A stretch of 36,408 nucleotides of DNA, taken from Argonema galeatum A003/A1 (GTDB lineage: Bacteria; Cyanobacteriota; Cyanobacteriia; Cyanobacteriales; Aerosakkonemataceae). A model generated the notes under the pieces. It was given only the letters and a program-made list of their open reading frames with translations. It was not told the DNA's origin and did no database searches. Positions 8,001 to 16,944 of this stretch are shown one piece after another; position 1 is the first letter of the stretch; the number at the start of each line of letters is the position of its first letter. A program made the position numbers and the translations under genes. Location of the stretch: contig NZ_JAIQZM010000049.1 in assembly GCF_023333595.1 (NCBI RefSeq), positions 1 through 36,408 on the forward strand. The letters run 5' to 3'.

Positions 8001-8237
8001 TCAATCCTCTCTTTCCATCACTTCCCCGCCAACAATTTCATAACCCCAACCAAGATTGCGGTTCACCAAATGTCGAGCTGCGTCATACTCGCCTAAACGA
8101 CAAAATTCAGCTAACTTTTGATACCCATCCTCTTTTTCTTGCTCCAATCTTTCCCGACGTAGATTTTTTCTTTCTTCGTCTGAAACCGGAGAACGTCCTA
8201 AACTAAACGCATCAATTTCACCAATTAGTTTCATCAT
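8001..8237 (-). CDS. Small hypothetical protein, 78 residues
   Basis: Unknown charged soluble protein with a helical middle (SDEERKNLRRERLEQEKEDGYQKLAEF). Its end reads NLGWGYEIVGGEVME. The larger protein encoded immediately upstream ends WGYGIVDDEVVDLIPF, so the two share a C-terminal tail motif. The start ATG (8237) is one base past the TAA of the upstream gene, so translation is probably coupled. Function not recognised. Confidence 0.6.
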   Translation of the reverse strand: MMKLIGEIDAFSLGRSPVSDEERKNLRRERLEQEKEDGYQKLAEFCRLGEYDAARHLVNRNLGWGYEIVGGEVMERED

Positions 8238-8238
8238 C

Positions 8239-9498
8239 TTAAAAAGGAATTAAATCTACAACTTCATCATCAACAATACCATATCCCCATTCCGGGTGTT
8301 CGGCAATTTGCTTTTCGACGATAGTTCGACCCATAGGTGTTTGGTAAGCTGACTGCAAAGAAGCAATACTAGGAGGATTAGATATAGAATCATGAGCTTT
8401 ATCTTCAACTTTTTGCTGTTCTAAACTCAGGTTAATAAGGTCGTCTGACTTAGATGATGCCAGCGAAAATTGAGGCCCGATCGCACTCAATTTATTCATA
8501 ACACTTTCTTTGCTCACTTGCGGTTTATCTGTAAAAGATGGTGGTAAATAAGGGGTTGTCACTCCTAAATTTTTCGCTCTAATTGCGTCATCCGCAATGC
8601 GATCGCACTTTCTCAAAAAACCTTCCCACAAATCTTTTCCTACCACGGGATCTCTAAGTTCAGAACTCGCTTTAGCTACTGCCGTTTCTAGCGGTTCTCC
8701 TTTTTGTACATAATACTGAATACGCTCCTCCTTAAAAGCTGGATATGGAAACCCCGGTTCAATCTCCCAATCTCGCTTAACTTTCTGAGTCTCTCCCAGC
8801 GGAATTCCTTGGATAAATTCATCCCAAAACGGAGACACCAAACCTTTTGTGATGCCATCTATAATTCTAAACACCCATCCCGCCGGATTATCAATACCTT
8901 TGTTTTTGAAATGTTCCAATAAAGCTCGTTGAAATTCTTCAAATTGCTCTTGAGAATTCCAAGGGCCACTAAATTGATAATTAGGAGTAACTCTCATTGC
9001 AATTGGCTGACGCTGCCAATGGAAAAACTTATCAGTTTTATTATTTATACCTGAAGTAGGAGAAGATTCTAACAGTTCTACAGCCGTTGTTTTTGTTGAA
9101 TAACCGTTCGATTGAGATATGACTTGAACTGGCGCTTGATTTTGTGCAGAAGTGACAAGACAATTTGACTGTAAGAACTCCTCCAATCTCTGCTCAAGAG
9201 CATCAATGTCCGGCCACAATTCCATAATCTTAACATCATCGACCAATCGTTGTTTTAACAGCGATCGCTCCACCAATCGCTTTCGAGCCAATCTCTGTTC
9301 CGTATAACTTAAACCAGTTTCTGACTCAATTTCATCAACAGTAATTTTTACCCAATCATGGGGATTCTCCAATTCAGACTGCTTCTGCAAAAGCTGACAA
9401 AATAAAACAGCAGCAGTTACACCGCCAGTAACTTTAGCCAGTTTGGGGTAATAAACCGCTGAATTTCCCATAAGTCGCCAAAATACTCCTAATTTCAA
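8239..9498 (-). CDS. Hypothetical protein with winged-helix-like N-terminus
   Basis: A 419-residue protein of no recognised function. The first 110 residues look like a winged-helix DNA-binding unit of the replication-initiator/DnaD-N type: LAKVTGGVTAAVLFCQLLQKQ, then VDEIESETGLSYTEQRLARKRLVERSLL as a likely recognition region. A polar linker follows, then a conserved-looking domain from FSGPWNSQEQFEEF to FLRKCDRIADDAIRAK. The tail WGYGIVDDEV recurs in the next small gene. It is 35 bp downstream of the hybrid kinase on the same strand, so it may belong to that transcript. Calling it a regulator or replication-type protein is inference only. Confidence 0.65.
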   Translation of the reverse strand: MKLGVFWRLMGNSAVYYPKLAKVTGGVTAAVLFCQLLQKQSELENPHDWVKITVDEIESETGLSYTEQRLARKRLVERSLLKQRLVDDVKIMELWPDIDALEQRLEEFLQSNCLVTSAQNQAPVQVISQSNGYSTKTTAVELLESSPTSGINNKTDKFFHWQRQPIAMRVTPNYQFSGPWNSQEQFEEFQRALLEHFKNKGIDNPAGWVFRIIDGITKGLVSPFWDEFIQGIPLGETQKVKRDWEIEPGFPYPAFKEERIQYYVQKGEPLETAVAKASSELRDPVVGKDLWEGFLRKCDRIADDAIRAKNLGVTTPYLPPSFTDKPQVSKESVMNKLSAIGPQFSLASSKSDDLINLSLEQQKVEDKAHDSISNPPSIASLQSAYQTPMGRTIVEKQIAEHPEWGYGIVDDEVVDLIPF

Positions 9499-9533
9499 GC
9501 AGAAATTCTCCTATAATGTCAGAGCTTTTTTAT

Positions 9534-12359
9534 TTATACTTTTTCGGTACAAGCAGCCAGCCTTGCCAGCACTTTAGCTAATTCTCCGGGCTCAACGGGC
9601 TTTGCCATGTGCATCTGGAAGCCTGCCGAGAGAGCTTGTTTGTGGTCTTCATCCCTAGCATAAGCCGTCAGAGCAATAGCCGGGGTTTGTCCCCCTTCAT
9701 TTGCATCCAGCGCCCTCACTTTGCCGATCAAACTGTAACCATCTTCTTGGGGCATTCCAATGTCGCTCACCAGTACATCTGGTTTCAACCTGCAAAGTGC
9801 CTCAAACCCTTCAGAAGCAGATGCAACTGCCGTCACTTGAGCGCCATACTGTTCCAGCACAAAGCTAAGAAATTCGCGGGAGTCAGTATCATCATCAACT
9901 ACAAGTACTCGCAAATCCTTGAGGGGAGTGGAGGCCCAGGAATGAGGACTGGGTAGTGGGGAATCGGTTCTAGGTTCAATAGTCTCTTTAAGCAGGGGCA
10001 ACTTGACAGTAAACGTTGCCCCCAGTCCTTCTCCTGGGCTTTCTGCACAGACAGTTCCACCGTGCAGTTCCACCAGACGGCGGACAATTGCCAAACCAAG
10101 TCCAAGTCCACCGTGTTTTCTGGTGGTTGAGGAATCGGCTTGGCGGAAGTAATCAAAAACATAAGGCAGAAAGTCAGATCTAATACCTTTACCTGTGTCG
10201 CTTACTGTGAGTTGGGCATATCGCGATTTGGGATTTGGGATTTGGGATTTGGGATTTGTCGGAAGTTCCTGTGATGCGACACTATTTGATTCTAATGCAG
10301 TATCTTCCAATCCAAAATCGGCAGTCGAAAATCCAAAATTGGTTGACAATCGAATCTCGACCCTACCCCCTTCGGAGGTAAACTTAATTGCGTTGGAGAG
10401 CAAATTCCATACTACTTGCTGTAAGCGGCTAGGATCGCCCGAAACTAGGCCAAGGTTGGGATCGATCGCACGCTGAATCTGGATTGACTTAGCTTCAGCG
10501 GCTAGGCTGACAGTTTCGATCGCTGCTTCGATCGTCGATTTTAAGCTGACCCGACTTTTATTCAGGCTGATTTTTCCCTGCATGATGCGCGAAACATCCA
10601 GCAGATCTTCTATAAGTTGCGTTTGCACCTTGGCATTGCGTTCGATCGTTTCAATTGCTCTAGCCGTTGTTTCTTCATCAAATTTTCGGGTTCGCAGTAG
10701 CTTGGCCCAACCCAAGATCGGATTAAGGGGCGATCGCAACTCGTGAGATAATACCGCCAAAAACTCATCCTTAATCCGGTTCGCTTGGCCCAACTCCTCA
10801 GCCTGTTGACGTAACCGATTCTCCAATTTCTTCCGCTCAGTTAAGTCGAGAGCAAAGAAAACCCCTCCTGACAAAGTATCCTCGAAAGATACTCCACCAA
10901 GCAAAATGGGAATGCGGCTGCCATCTTTGCGAATGTATTCCTTCTCGTAGTTACCCCACAAACTAAAATCTGAAGAATCTTTACAGTTTTCCCGATCGCC
11001 AGAAATATATTCCGGTGGTGTGATATCTTTCCAGTGTAATTTATTGGCAATAAAGTCCGATCGCGTATATCCTATTAACTCAAGAAAAGCATCATTGACA
11101 TCGGTGACGTAACCGTTTTTATCCCAAAAACCCATCGCGATCATCTTGGATTCAAATACACTTCTGAATCGCGCTTCGCTTTTTCGCAAAGCCGACTCTG
11201 CTAGCTTGTACTCAGTTAGATCGCGAGTGATACTGAGAAGGGATTCGACCGAACCATCCAGAGCAAACTCAGGAACCACGCGAGATTGATAGTAGCGAAT
11301 CCCGCTTGGTGAAGGAAAATCGAATTCCAAAGAACTCTCTCGCCCTGTTTCAAATATATGTTGAAGCCGCTCTTGCCAGCAAGCATTTATTTCGTCCGAA
11401 AACCCTAGCTCGGCGTTAGTTTTGCCGATGAACGTTTCCCGTGGAATTCCCGTTGCTTTTTCTACAACCGGGTTCACGTAAACGTGGCGCAATTCTCGAT
11501 CGAACCGTGCAATAATGTCAGGTGAATTTTCAGCCAGTGCTTTAAATTCTTGCTCGCTACGATATCGTTCTGACTCCGCCCGCTTCCTCTCGGTAACATC
11601 CAGAACTAGAGATAGTACCGATACCAAATTGCCCGATTCATCTATGAGAACAGAGTTATACCATTCGCAATGGATAACAGAGCCATTTTTTGTGTAATTG
11701 CGGTTGTGTGCGATATTACTTTTTTCTTTGCCAGCAGTAAACAGATCTATTATGCTATTGACAACCTCGACATCTTCAGGAAAAACGAATTGCCAATCAT
11801 GAGGGTGTTTGCCAATTACTTCCGTAGCACACCACCCGAACAATCTTTCTGCTTCTTTTGACCACCAAGATACGTGAAATTCCCGGTTCCACTCTATGAC
11901 TGCTAACGGTGAATTTTCAACGTGGAAAGTTAGTTTTTGGAGTGCATCCCGCAATGCGGTTTCTGCTTGTACGCGCTCATTCCGTTCCTTTGCTTCGCGC
12001 AATGCCCGATGTACCGACGGGGCAAGTCGCCATAGTCGTTGCTTGAGTACGTAGTCCGTAGCACCATTTTTGAGGGTTTCGATCGCCAATTCCTCCCCCA
12101 ACGTAGCAGAAACAAAGATAAATGGCAGTTCTGGACAAGTGGTGCGGGCGATTTCTAGAGCAGAAATTCCATCAAAGGAAGGCAGCGCATAATCTGCCAA
12201 AATCAAATCAAAAGAGCCTTTTTGCAATGCTGTAACAAAGTCAGCCCTTGTTTCTACTCGCACCAACTCGCAATCAATCCCAGCATCGCTCAGATTGGCA
12301 TGGATGAGTTCTGCATCTAGCAGACTGTCTTCTAGCAGGAGAATACGGAGTACTTTCAC
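9534..12359 (-). CDS. Hybrid histidine kinase (REC-PAS-PAS-PAS-HisKA-HATPase-REC)
   Basis: Cytoplasmic sensor kinase of 941 residues without membrane segments. N-terminal receiver at about 5-120 with phospho-acceptor Asp56. Three PAS domains lie at about 140-260, 270-385 and 395-510. HisKA carries LAVLSHELRSPLNP with His539. HATPase has the N box WNLLSNAIKF (651-660), G1 DTGKGI (721-726) and G2 GGLGLGLAI (750-758). The C-terminal receiver at about 817-935 has Asp866. Between the N and G1 boxes, residues about 673-714 include NPKSQIPNPKSR and DFGLED, encoded by GGGATTT heptamers and a second repeat inserted in frame. It is the third gene of a kinase-regulator-hybrid kinase operon, 17 bp after the response regulator. 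The signal is unknown. Confidence 0.93.
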   Translation of the reverse strand: MKVLRILLLEDSLLDAELIHANLSDAGIDCELVRVETRADFVTALQKGSFDLILADYALPSFDGISALEIARTTCPELPFIFVSATLGEELAIETLKNGATDYVLKQRLWRLAPSVHRALREAKERNERVQAETALRDALQKLTFHVENSPLAVIEWNREFHVSWWSKEAERLFGWCATEVIGKHPHDWQFVFPEDVEVVNSIIDLFTAGKEKSNIAHNRNYTKNGSVIHCEWYNSVLIDESGNLVSVLSLVLDVTERKRAESERYRSEQEFKALAENSPDIIARFDRELRHVYVNPVVEKATGIPRETFIGKTNAELGFSDEINACWQERLQHIFETGRESSLEFDFPSPSGIRYYQSRVVPEFALDGSVESLLSITRDLTEYKLAESALRKSEARFRSVFESKMIAMGFWDKNGYVTDVNDAFLELIGYTRSDFIANKLHWKDITPPEYISGDRENCKDSSDFSLWGNYEKEYIRKDGSRIPILLGGVSFEDTLSGGVFFALDLTERKKLENRLRQQAEELGQANRIKDEFLAVLSHELRSPLNPILGWAKLLRTRKFDEETTARAIETIERNAKVQTQLIEDLLDVSRIMQGKISLNKSRVSLKSTIEAAIETVSLAAEAKSIQIQRAIDPNLGLVSGDPSRLQQVVWNLLSNAIKFTSEGGRVEIRLSTNFGFSTADFGLEDTALESNSVASQELPTNPKSQIPNPKSRYAQLTVSDTGKGIRSDFLPYVFDYFRQADSSTTRKHGGLGLGLAIVRRLVELHGGTVCAESPGEGLGATFTVKLPLLKETIEPRTDSPLPSPHSWASTPLKDLRVLVVDDDTDSREFLSFVLEQYGAQVTAVASASEGFEALCRLKPDVLVSDIGMPQEDGYSLIGKVRALDANEGGQTPAIALTAYARDEDHKQALSAGFQMHMAKPVEPGELAKVLARLAACTEKV
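10218..10343. repeat. Heptamer (GGGATTT)n and linked repeat inside the hybrid kinase gene
   Basis: About four to five copies of GGGATTT at 10227-10257, plus a nearby ATTTTGGATTGG/ATTTTCGACTGCCGAT pair typical of dispersed cyanobacterial repeats at 10307-10343. All of it is read in frame as part of the kinase ATPase domain. Confidence 0.7.
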
Positions 12360-12376
12360 AAAACACCCACCTATTT

Positions 12377-12850
12377 TTAAGCTCTTACTTGCTGACTGCT
12401 GACTAAGGGAGGCAAGGAACCGGGTGGCGGCTGATTTACCACAGCCCAGAAAAGCCCTACTTCCTTGATAATGCTGACAAATTCATGGAAATCTACTGGC
12501 TTTACCACATAAGCATTCACTCCTAAATCGTAACTTACGATCAGATCTTGTTCCTCCCGTGAAGAAGTCAGCATCACTACGGGAACTTTTCTCAAAACAG
12601 AATCAGACTTTAATTGTGCTAAAACTTCTAGTCCATCGACTTTGGGCAATTTCAAATCGAGCAACACTACAACAGGATTGCCTTCCATCCGCAGCTTAAA
12701 AATACCGCGTCGATAAAGATAATCTAGCGCTTCTTCGCCGTCGCGCACTACCACTACTTCGTTTGCCAGATGATTTTCAGCCAGTGCTGCCAAAGTTAAC
12801 TCGACATCGTGCGGACTGTCTTCAACTAGCAGAATTCGCTTTAATTCCAT
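12377..12850 (-). CDS. Single-domain response regulator (Rcp1-like)
   Basis: A 157-residue receiver-only regulator. Acidic pocket residues are in LLVEDS, the phospho-acceptor is Asp65 in VVLLDLKLP, the conserved Thr is in VVMLTSS, and the Lys is in YVVKPVDF. This long receiver type, with no output domain, accompanies phytochrome-like kinases in cyanobacteria. The start codon lies 10 bases inside the end of the upstream kinase gene (translational coupling), which marks the two as cognate. The hybrid kinase follows 17 bp downstream. Phosphate could be relayed among the three proteins. Confidence 0.95.
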   Translation of the reverse strand: MELKRILLVEDSPHDVELTLAALAENHLANEVVVVRDGEEALDYLYRRGIFKLRMEGNPVVVLLDLKLPKVDGLEVLAQLKSDSVLRKVPVVMLTSSREEQDLIVSYDLGVNAYVVKPVDFHEFVSIIKEVGLFWAVVNQPPPGSLPPLVSSQQVRA

Positions 12851-15087
12851 TGTGCCTCCTTGTCTAGAAGCTTAGGCAATGAAAAGTAAAAGGTAGCACC
12901 TTCTTCTACTGTGCCTTCTGCCCAGGTTCGACCTCTATGACGATGGATAATTCGCCGGACGTTGGCTAGTCCGATGCCAGTTCCCTCAAACTGTTCGACA
13001 CTGTGCAGGCGTTGAAACACGCCGAAAAGTTTGTGTAAGTATCGCATATCAAATCCTACGCCATTATCGCTGATGAAGAAGACGACCTCATGTTCGTTAC
13101 TGCTGCTGCCAATTTCAATTTCAGCTTGAGGGCGTGTCTGGGTGTATTTGACAGCATTGCTAATCAGATTTTGCAGTACGAGGCGCAACATGGAAAGATC
13201 GCCCCGTACTTCAGGTAATTTCTCAACTTGCCAAATAATGGTGCGTCCGTTAATTTCCATCTCCATGTCGCGTTGAACTTCTTGAGCCAGTTGATTCATA
13301 TCAATAAATGTGTAGCGCATTTCTGTGCTACCCATGCGGGAAAAAGCTAACAAGTCATCGATCAGCATTCCTGCTTTTTTAGACGTTTCCGCTATGGTTT
13401 TTAGATAACGATGACTGGTTTCATCGAGAGTTTTTGTCGAACCAACCCGTTTCTGGAGTAAGTCTACGAAACCGCTAATATGGCGAAGCGGCGCACGCAG
13501 GTCGTGGGAGACTGAGTAGGAGAAAGATTCAAGTTCTTTGTTGGCTGCTTCCAGTTGTACTGTACGCTCCTGAACGCGCAATTCAAGAGTTTCGGTGAGC
13601 TGTTTGATTTCTGATTCTGCTTTCTTGCGATCGTCTATATCTGCGATCGTTCCCACCCACTCGCGGACTGACCAGTCGGGGTTTAGCAGGGGTACACCGC
13701 GAGCTCCATAATAACGATACTGTCCGCTCTTGGCGTGCCAAATTCGTCCCTCCGATTCGTATATTGTCCTGTGAAGCACCGATCGCGCCCAGATCTCTTT
13801 CACCCGTTCGCGATCGTCCGGGTGTATTGCTTGTGCCCAGCCCCATCCGGCTTGTTCCGGCCAGCTTTGGCCTGTGTACGCTTCCCAAGAGGGCTGCGGG
13901 GTAACGAATGCACCAAGAGCGTCTGTTGTCCACACCACCGAGGTTAGCGCCGCTACCAAAGTGCGGTAGCGTTCCTCGCTTTGGCGCAGTGCCGCTTCTG
14001 CTTGCTTGCGATCGGTGATATCCAGCGACATCCCTGCTAGAAGCTTTCGCCCAGATCTGTGTTCTAGGGGAAATTTGAAGGACATCCAATCATGTTCTCC
14101 ATCATCATGCGGAACAGTCTCCAGCACTTCTACAGTTTTGTCCGCCGCGAGAACAGCCAAGTCATTATCGCGCCACTGCTTTGCTGCCTCTGCTGGAAAT
14201 AAGTCGAAATCTGTCTTTCCTACCCAATCAGCTCGCTTTCTATTAAACAGATGCTCTATTCGTCGGTTGACGTAGATGTAGCGCCCCTCTTCGTCTTTGA
14301 TATAGGCAGTTGTTGGGCTGTTACTCATGAAACTCTCAAAGAGCTGTTGACTCTCCCGCAGCGCCTCTTCTGCTTGCTTGCGCTCCGTCACATCTGCGAT
14401 CGTAGCGAGTGTGCCCAGGAACTTTCCCTTTTCGGTCAGAATTGGATTTGTAGAGACTATTGCCTCAAGATTTGTACCATCTTTGCGACGAAATCGCAAG
14501 TCATTTTGCGCTATGACGTCATGCTTAGGTTGCCATAAGTTGCGGGAAACTTCGTCCATAAACTCGAAAATATGGCGATCGAGTATTTCTTCCACGCTAT
14601 AACCTAACATTTCAGCCATCCGCCGATTAACGTAGTCTATCCGTCCTTCTGCATTTATTGTCCAGATGCCTTCGTTGGCGGTATCTACGAGGCGACGATA
14701 GCGTTCCTCACTTGCCTTGAGCTTCATCAGGTTCGCTGCTAGTCGCCGATTGGTAGTTTGTAGCTCCTTACACAGTACGCTGAAAAGTATTCCCTGTAAT
14801 ACGAACAGGAGGAGTCGCAAGGTGCTGCTCAGATCGAGATCTAGGGAATAGATAGGAGATAAAAAGAAGTAAGAGCTAAGCAGAGCGGACAAAAAGGTGG
14901 CTAGCAGTCCAGGCCCCAGACCGCCATACCAGGCGCTTACCATTACAGCGCCAAAAAACAGTAAAAAAGGGGTTTTTGCGATCGCTAACCAGGGGTCTAG
15001 CAGCAGCATCAGCAGCAGCGCTAGCGCAACAGCCAGCACCGCTACGCTGTAGCGCTGAATCTGGAAGCGTGTTAGATTCAACATCAA
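12841..15087 (-). CDS. Membrane histidine kinase with DUF4118 and PAS domains
   Basis: A 748-residue sensor kinase. The first 110 residues hold four membrane segments of the DUF4118 (KdpD-like) type, including AWYGGLGPGLLATFLSALLS. Three PAS domains follow at about 125-240, 250-360 and 370-490, then a coiled coil (LELRVQERTVQLEAANKELE), HisKA with FSYSVSHDLRAPL (His528), and HATPase with LQNLISNAVKYT, DNGVGFD and GTGIGLANV motifs. There is no receiver domain. The overlapping receiver protein downstream is its likely partner. The PAS domains resemble redox or small-molecule sensors in general, but no cofactor residues can be assigned. Starts at codon 1 or 2 are equivalent. Confidence 0.93.
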   Translation of the reverse strand: MMLNLTRFQIQRYSVAVLAVALALLLMLLLDPWLAIAKTPFLLFFGAVMVSAWYGGLGPGLLATFLSALLSSYFFLSPIYSLDLDLSSTLRLLLFVLQGILFSVLCKELQTTNRRLAANLMKLKASEERYRRLVDTANEGIWTINAEGRIDYVNRRMAEMLGYSVEEILDRHIFEFMDEVSRNLWQPKHDVIAQNDLRFRRKDGTNLEAIVSTNPILTEKGKFLGTLATIADVTERKQAEEALRESQQLFESFMSNSPTTAYIKDEEGRYIYVNRRIEHLFNRKRADWVGKTDFDLFPAEAAKQWRDNDLAVLAADKTVEVLETVPHDDGEHDWMSFKFPLEHRSGRKLLAGMSLDITDRKQAEAALRQSEERYRTLVAALTSVVWTTDALGAFVTPQPSWEAYTGQSWPEQAGWGWAQAIHPDDRERVKEIWARSVLHRTIYESEGRIWHAKSGQYRYYGARGVPLLNPDWSVREWVGTIADIDDRKKAESEIKQLTETLELRVQERTVQLEAANKELESFSYSVSHDLRAPLRHISGFVDLLQKRVGSTKTLDETSHRYLKTIAETSKKAGMLIDDLLAFSRMGSTEMRYTFIDMNQLAQEVQRDMEMEINGRTIIWQVEKLPEVRGDLSMLRLVLQNLISNAVKYTQTRPQAEIEIGSSSNEHEVVFFISDNGVGFDMRYLHKLFGVFQRLHSVEQFEGTGIGLANVRRIIHRHRGRTWAEGTVEEGATFYFSLPKLLDKEAQWN

Positions 15088-15112
15088 CCTCTCTCGCTTA
15101 GAGTAATCAAGG

Positions 15113-15143
15113 TACCTTTAAGGGAACTTTTTTACCTTAAGGT
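15113..15143. promoter_or_regulatory. Paired TACCTT(T)AAGG palindromes upstream of the kinase operon
   Basis: TACCTTTAAGG at 15113-15123 and TACCTTAAGGT at 15133-15143 are two copies of the same dyad spaced 20 bases apart (two helical turns), 26-56 bases upstream of the kinase start. The arrangement suits an operator bound by two dimers. The regulator is unknown. Confidence 0.35.
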
Positions 15144-15555
15144 GGATGACAAATTTTCTGCATTCACCCTACGGCTTATTTTTAAGGATTTCTTTAGATG
15201 TATTTCTACGCACTTCTCAAACGGTGCTGAAAATATGGTTGTTTATCAGATTCGCCAGCTGATTAACTGTGCTGACAGTATGCGATCGCAACGACATACA
15301 ATTGAGTACGACTAGCGATATAACCACACCAAAAAGTGTTTGAAGATGTTTTTGTTCGCTTTGATTTTTAACTAGATAGGTATATTTATAGATTTTTTTC
15401 GATTCAAAACGGCACCGCAACCATGCGATCGCGCTTACGCCCACCCACTCATATCGTTTCCGGTTGTGTCTGAATCATTATGACCGCAGAGGGGCAGAGG
15501 GGCAGAGGGGCAGAGGGGGAGAGGGAGAGAGGGGAGATGAGAAAAGAAATAAAAA
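15144..15555. other. Gene-poor spacer
   Basis: No convincing gene. Short open frames exist on both strands but lack ribosome-binding sites and family resemblance. The spacer contains two HIP1 octamers and the GGGGCAGA repeat listed separately. Confidence 0.5.
15484..15537. repeat. GGGGCAGA tandem octamer repeat
   Basis: Four copies of the octamer GGGGCAGA followed by degenerate GGGAGA units, all purine-rich on the plus strand. It lies upstream of the NCS1 permease gene. Confidence 0.75.
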
Positions 15556-15571
15556 TGTTCTTAAGTGAACA
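15556..15571. promoter_or_regulatory. Dyad TGTTC-N6-GAACA upstream of the permease
   Basis: A 5+5 bp inverted repeat about 93 bases upstream of the permease start, in AT-rich DNA suitable for a promoter. A candidate operator only. It does not match the NtcA core. Confidence 0.25.
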
Positions 15572-15663
15572 AAAGCATAGCAACTCCGAAAGAGCCGTAA
15601 AATACCCTTAATCTAATGCAATTGGGCTCAAAATAACTTTGTCAAAGCTTTATAAGTGGGAGC

Positions 15664-16944
15664 ATGAATACAACATCAGAACCAGAGTTTAATACTCTCA
15701 CGCCAGTCAGTCAAGACTACCCCCTGAGTGCCATTCCTGCGGATGCGCGTAAGTTTATCTGGTCGCTGGCACCTTTGCTAATCGGTTTTACCCTTTCCTG
15801 TGGCACATTGTTTGCGGGGGGTTTGGTTGGCCCAGCATTTCCCTTGTGGCCCGATCTGGTTGGCTTGATTATCCTGGGTAACTTAATGCTGGGTAGCTAC
15901 ACCGCGGGACTCAGTTACATTGCCGCCAAAAGTGGACTCAGCACAGTCCTCATGGCCCGGTTCAGTTTCGGCAACGTCGGTTCGCGCTGGGTTGACTTCA
16001 TCCTGAGTTTCATCCAAATTAGCTGGTACGCCTGGGGTTCAGCCCTAATTGCCGATTCGCTAAATAAGTTGATGGATGTGCCTGTTTACTTGAATTGGCT
16101 GACTATTCTGGTTTGTATCTATTTATGCTGCGCTACAGCCTATTTTGGTTATCGGTTTATAGATTGGCTTAGCGGCTTTGCCGTTTCCACAATGCTTTTT
16201 CTCATGTTCTGGATTTTAGCATCCGCCATGAGCAAAGTAGGCGGTTTTGAGGGTTTGCAGGCAATTCAACCGACACAACAATTAGCGTGGGGCGAGGCAT
16301 TGACGATCGTCGTCGGCACCTTGATTTCAAACGCTACTCAAGCCACCAACAATCGTCACTTTGCTAATACTGGAAGGACGACTGTAATAACTACCTTAGC
16401 TGCCTTTTTCTTTGTCAATGGCTTTTTTATCATCTCCGGGGCCTTCAGTTCCCTGCTTTACGCCAACGAAGACGTTGTGCAGGTAATCGCGCAGGAGGGA
16501 TTGCTATTTTGGGGTTTGCTGTTGTTGTTACTCAATATGTGGACAACGCAAGTTAACACAATTCACGCTTTCTCTGTTGCAGGATCTCAAATATTCCGCA
16601 CTAATAAGTGGATTACTTTTGCTTTGGGCGGTGCAACATTGGCGTTAGTTCTAGCTTGGGGCGGCATTTATATTATGCTGCTTCCTTATCTAAAACTGCT
16701 CGGTATGTTCATTCCACCTCTAGGCGGCGCGATAATGTCCGATTACTGGCTGGTGCATCGGGGGCAGTTTCCTTCCCCAGAAGCACGGCAACCCGCGTTT
16801 AACTGGGCTGGTATTATTACTTATCCGATCGCGAGTGCGATCGCCTATTTCTATCCCGGTATCAAGCCAATTAACGGCTTCATTGCCGCAGTCATCCTTT
16901 ACTTTGTTCTCAGCAAAATCATCGGCAGAGGGAAGAGGGGCTAG
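15664..16944 (+). CDS. NCS1-family nucleobase/ureide permease
   Basis: A 426-residue inner-membrane carrier with about twelve hydrophobic segments, of the nucleobase:cation symporter-1 family (CodB-like). Recognisable regions are the N-terminal RKFIWSLAPLLIGFTLSCGTLF, the GLSTVLMARFSFGNVGSRWVDFILSF segment, FVNGFFIISGAF and the later MLLPYLKLLGMFIPPLGGAIMSDYW, which is typical of cytosine/allantoin permeases. It is the first gene of a set with the AtzG-like and AtzE-like genes. Substrate is not fixed by sequence: cytosine, purines, hydantoins, allantoin and related compounds are carried by relatives. Context favours a nitrogen-rich ureide or amide. Confidence 0.9.
   Translation: MNTTSEPEFNTLTPVSQDYPLSAIPADARKFIWSLAPLLIGFTLSCGTLFAGGLVGPAFPLWPDLVGLIILGNLMLGSYTAGLSYIAAKSGLSTVLMARFSFGNVGSRWVDFILSFIQISWYAWGSALIADSLNKLMDVPVYLNWLTILVCIYLCCATAYFGYRFIDWLSGFAVSTMLFLMFWILASAMSKVGGFEGLQAIQPTQQLAWGEALTIVVGTLISNATQATNNRHFANTGRTTVITTLAAFFFVNGFFIISGAFSSLLYANEDVVQVIAQEGLLFWGLLLLLLNMWTTQVNTIHAFSVAGSQIFRTNKWITFALGGATLALVLAWGGIYIMLLPYLKLLGMFIPPLGGAIMSDYWLVHRGQFPSPEARQPAFNWAGIITYPIASAIAYFYPGIKPINGFIAAVILYFVLSKIIGRGKRG

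Noticed and set aside
10195..10476. 93-residue open frame opposite the hybrid kinase
   Set aside because: It is the antisense of the repeat insertion and the kinase ATPase domain; its GIWDLGF repeats come from the GGGATTT heptamers.
13583..14089. 168-residue frame overlapping the membrane kinase gene on the same strand
   Set aside because: A shifted frame inside a well-supported PAS/HisKA protein, with no homology or start signal.
15105..15117. GTAATCAAGGTAC as an NtcA site upstream of the kinase operon
   Set aside because: Spacing between GTA and TAC is 7, not the required 8.
15217..15444. 75-residue open frame on the minus strand
   Set aside because: No ribosome-binding site, no family resemblance, odd composition, and it lies in repeat-rich spacer DNA. 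Treated as non-coding.
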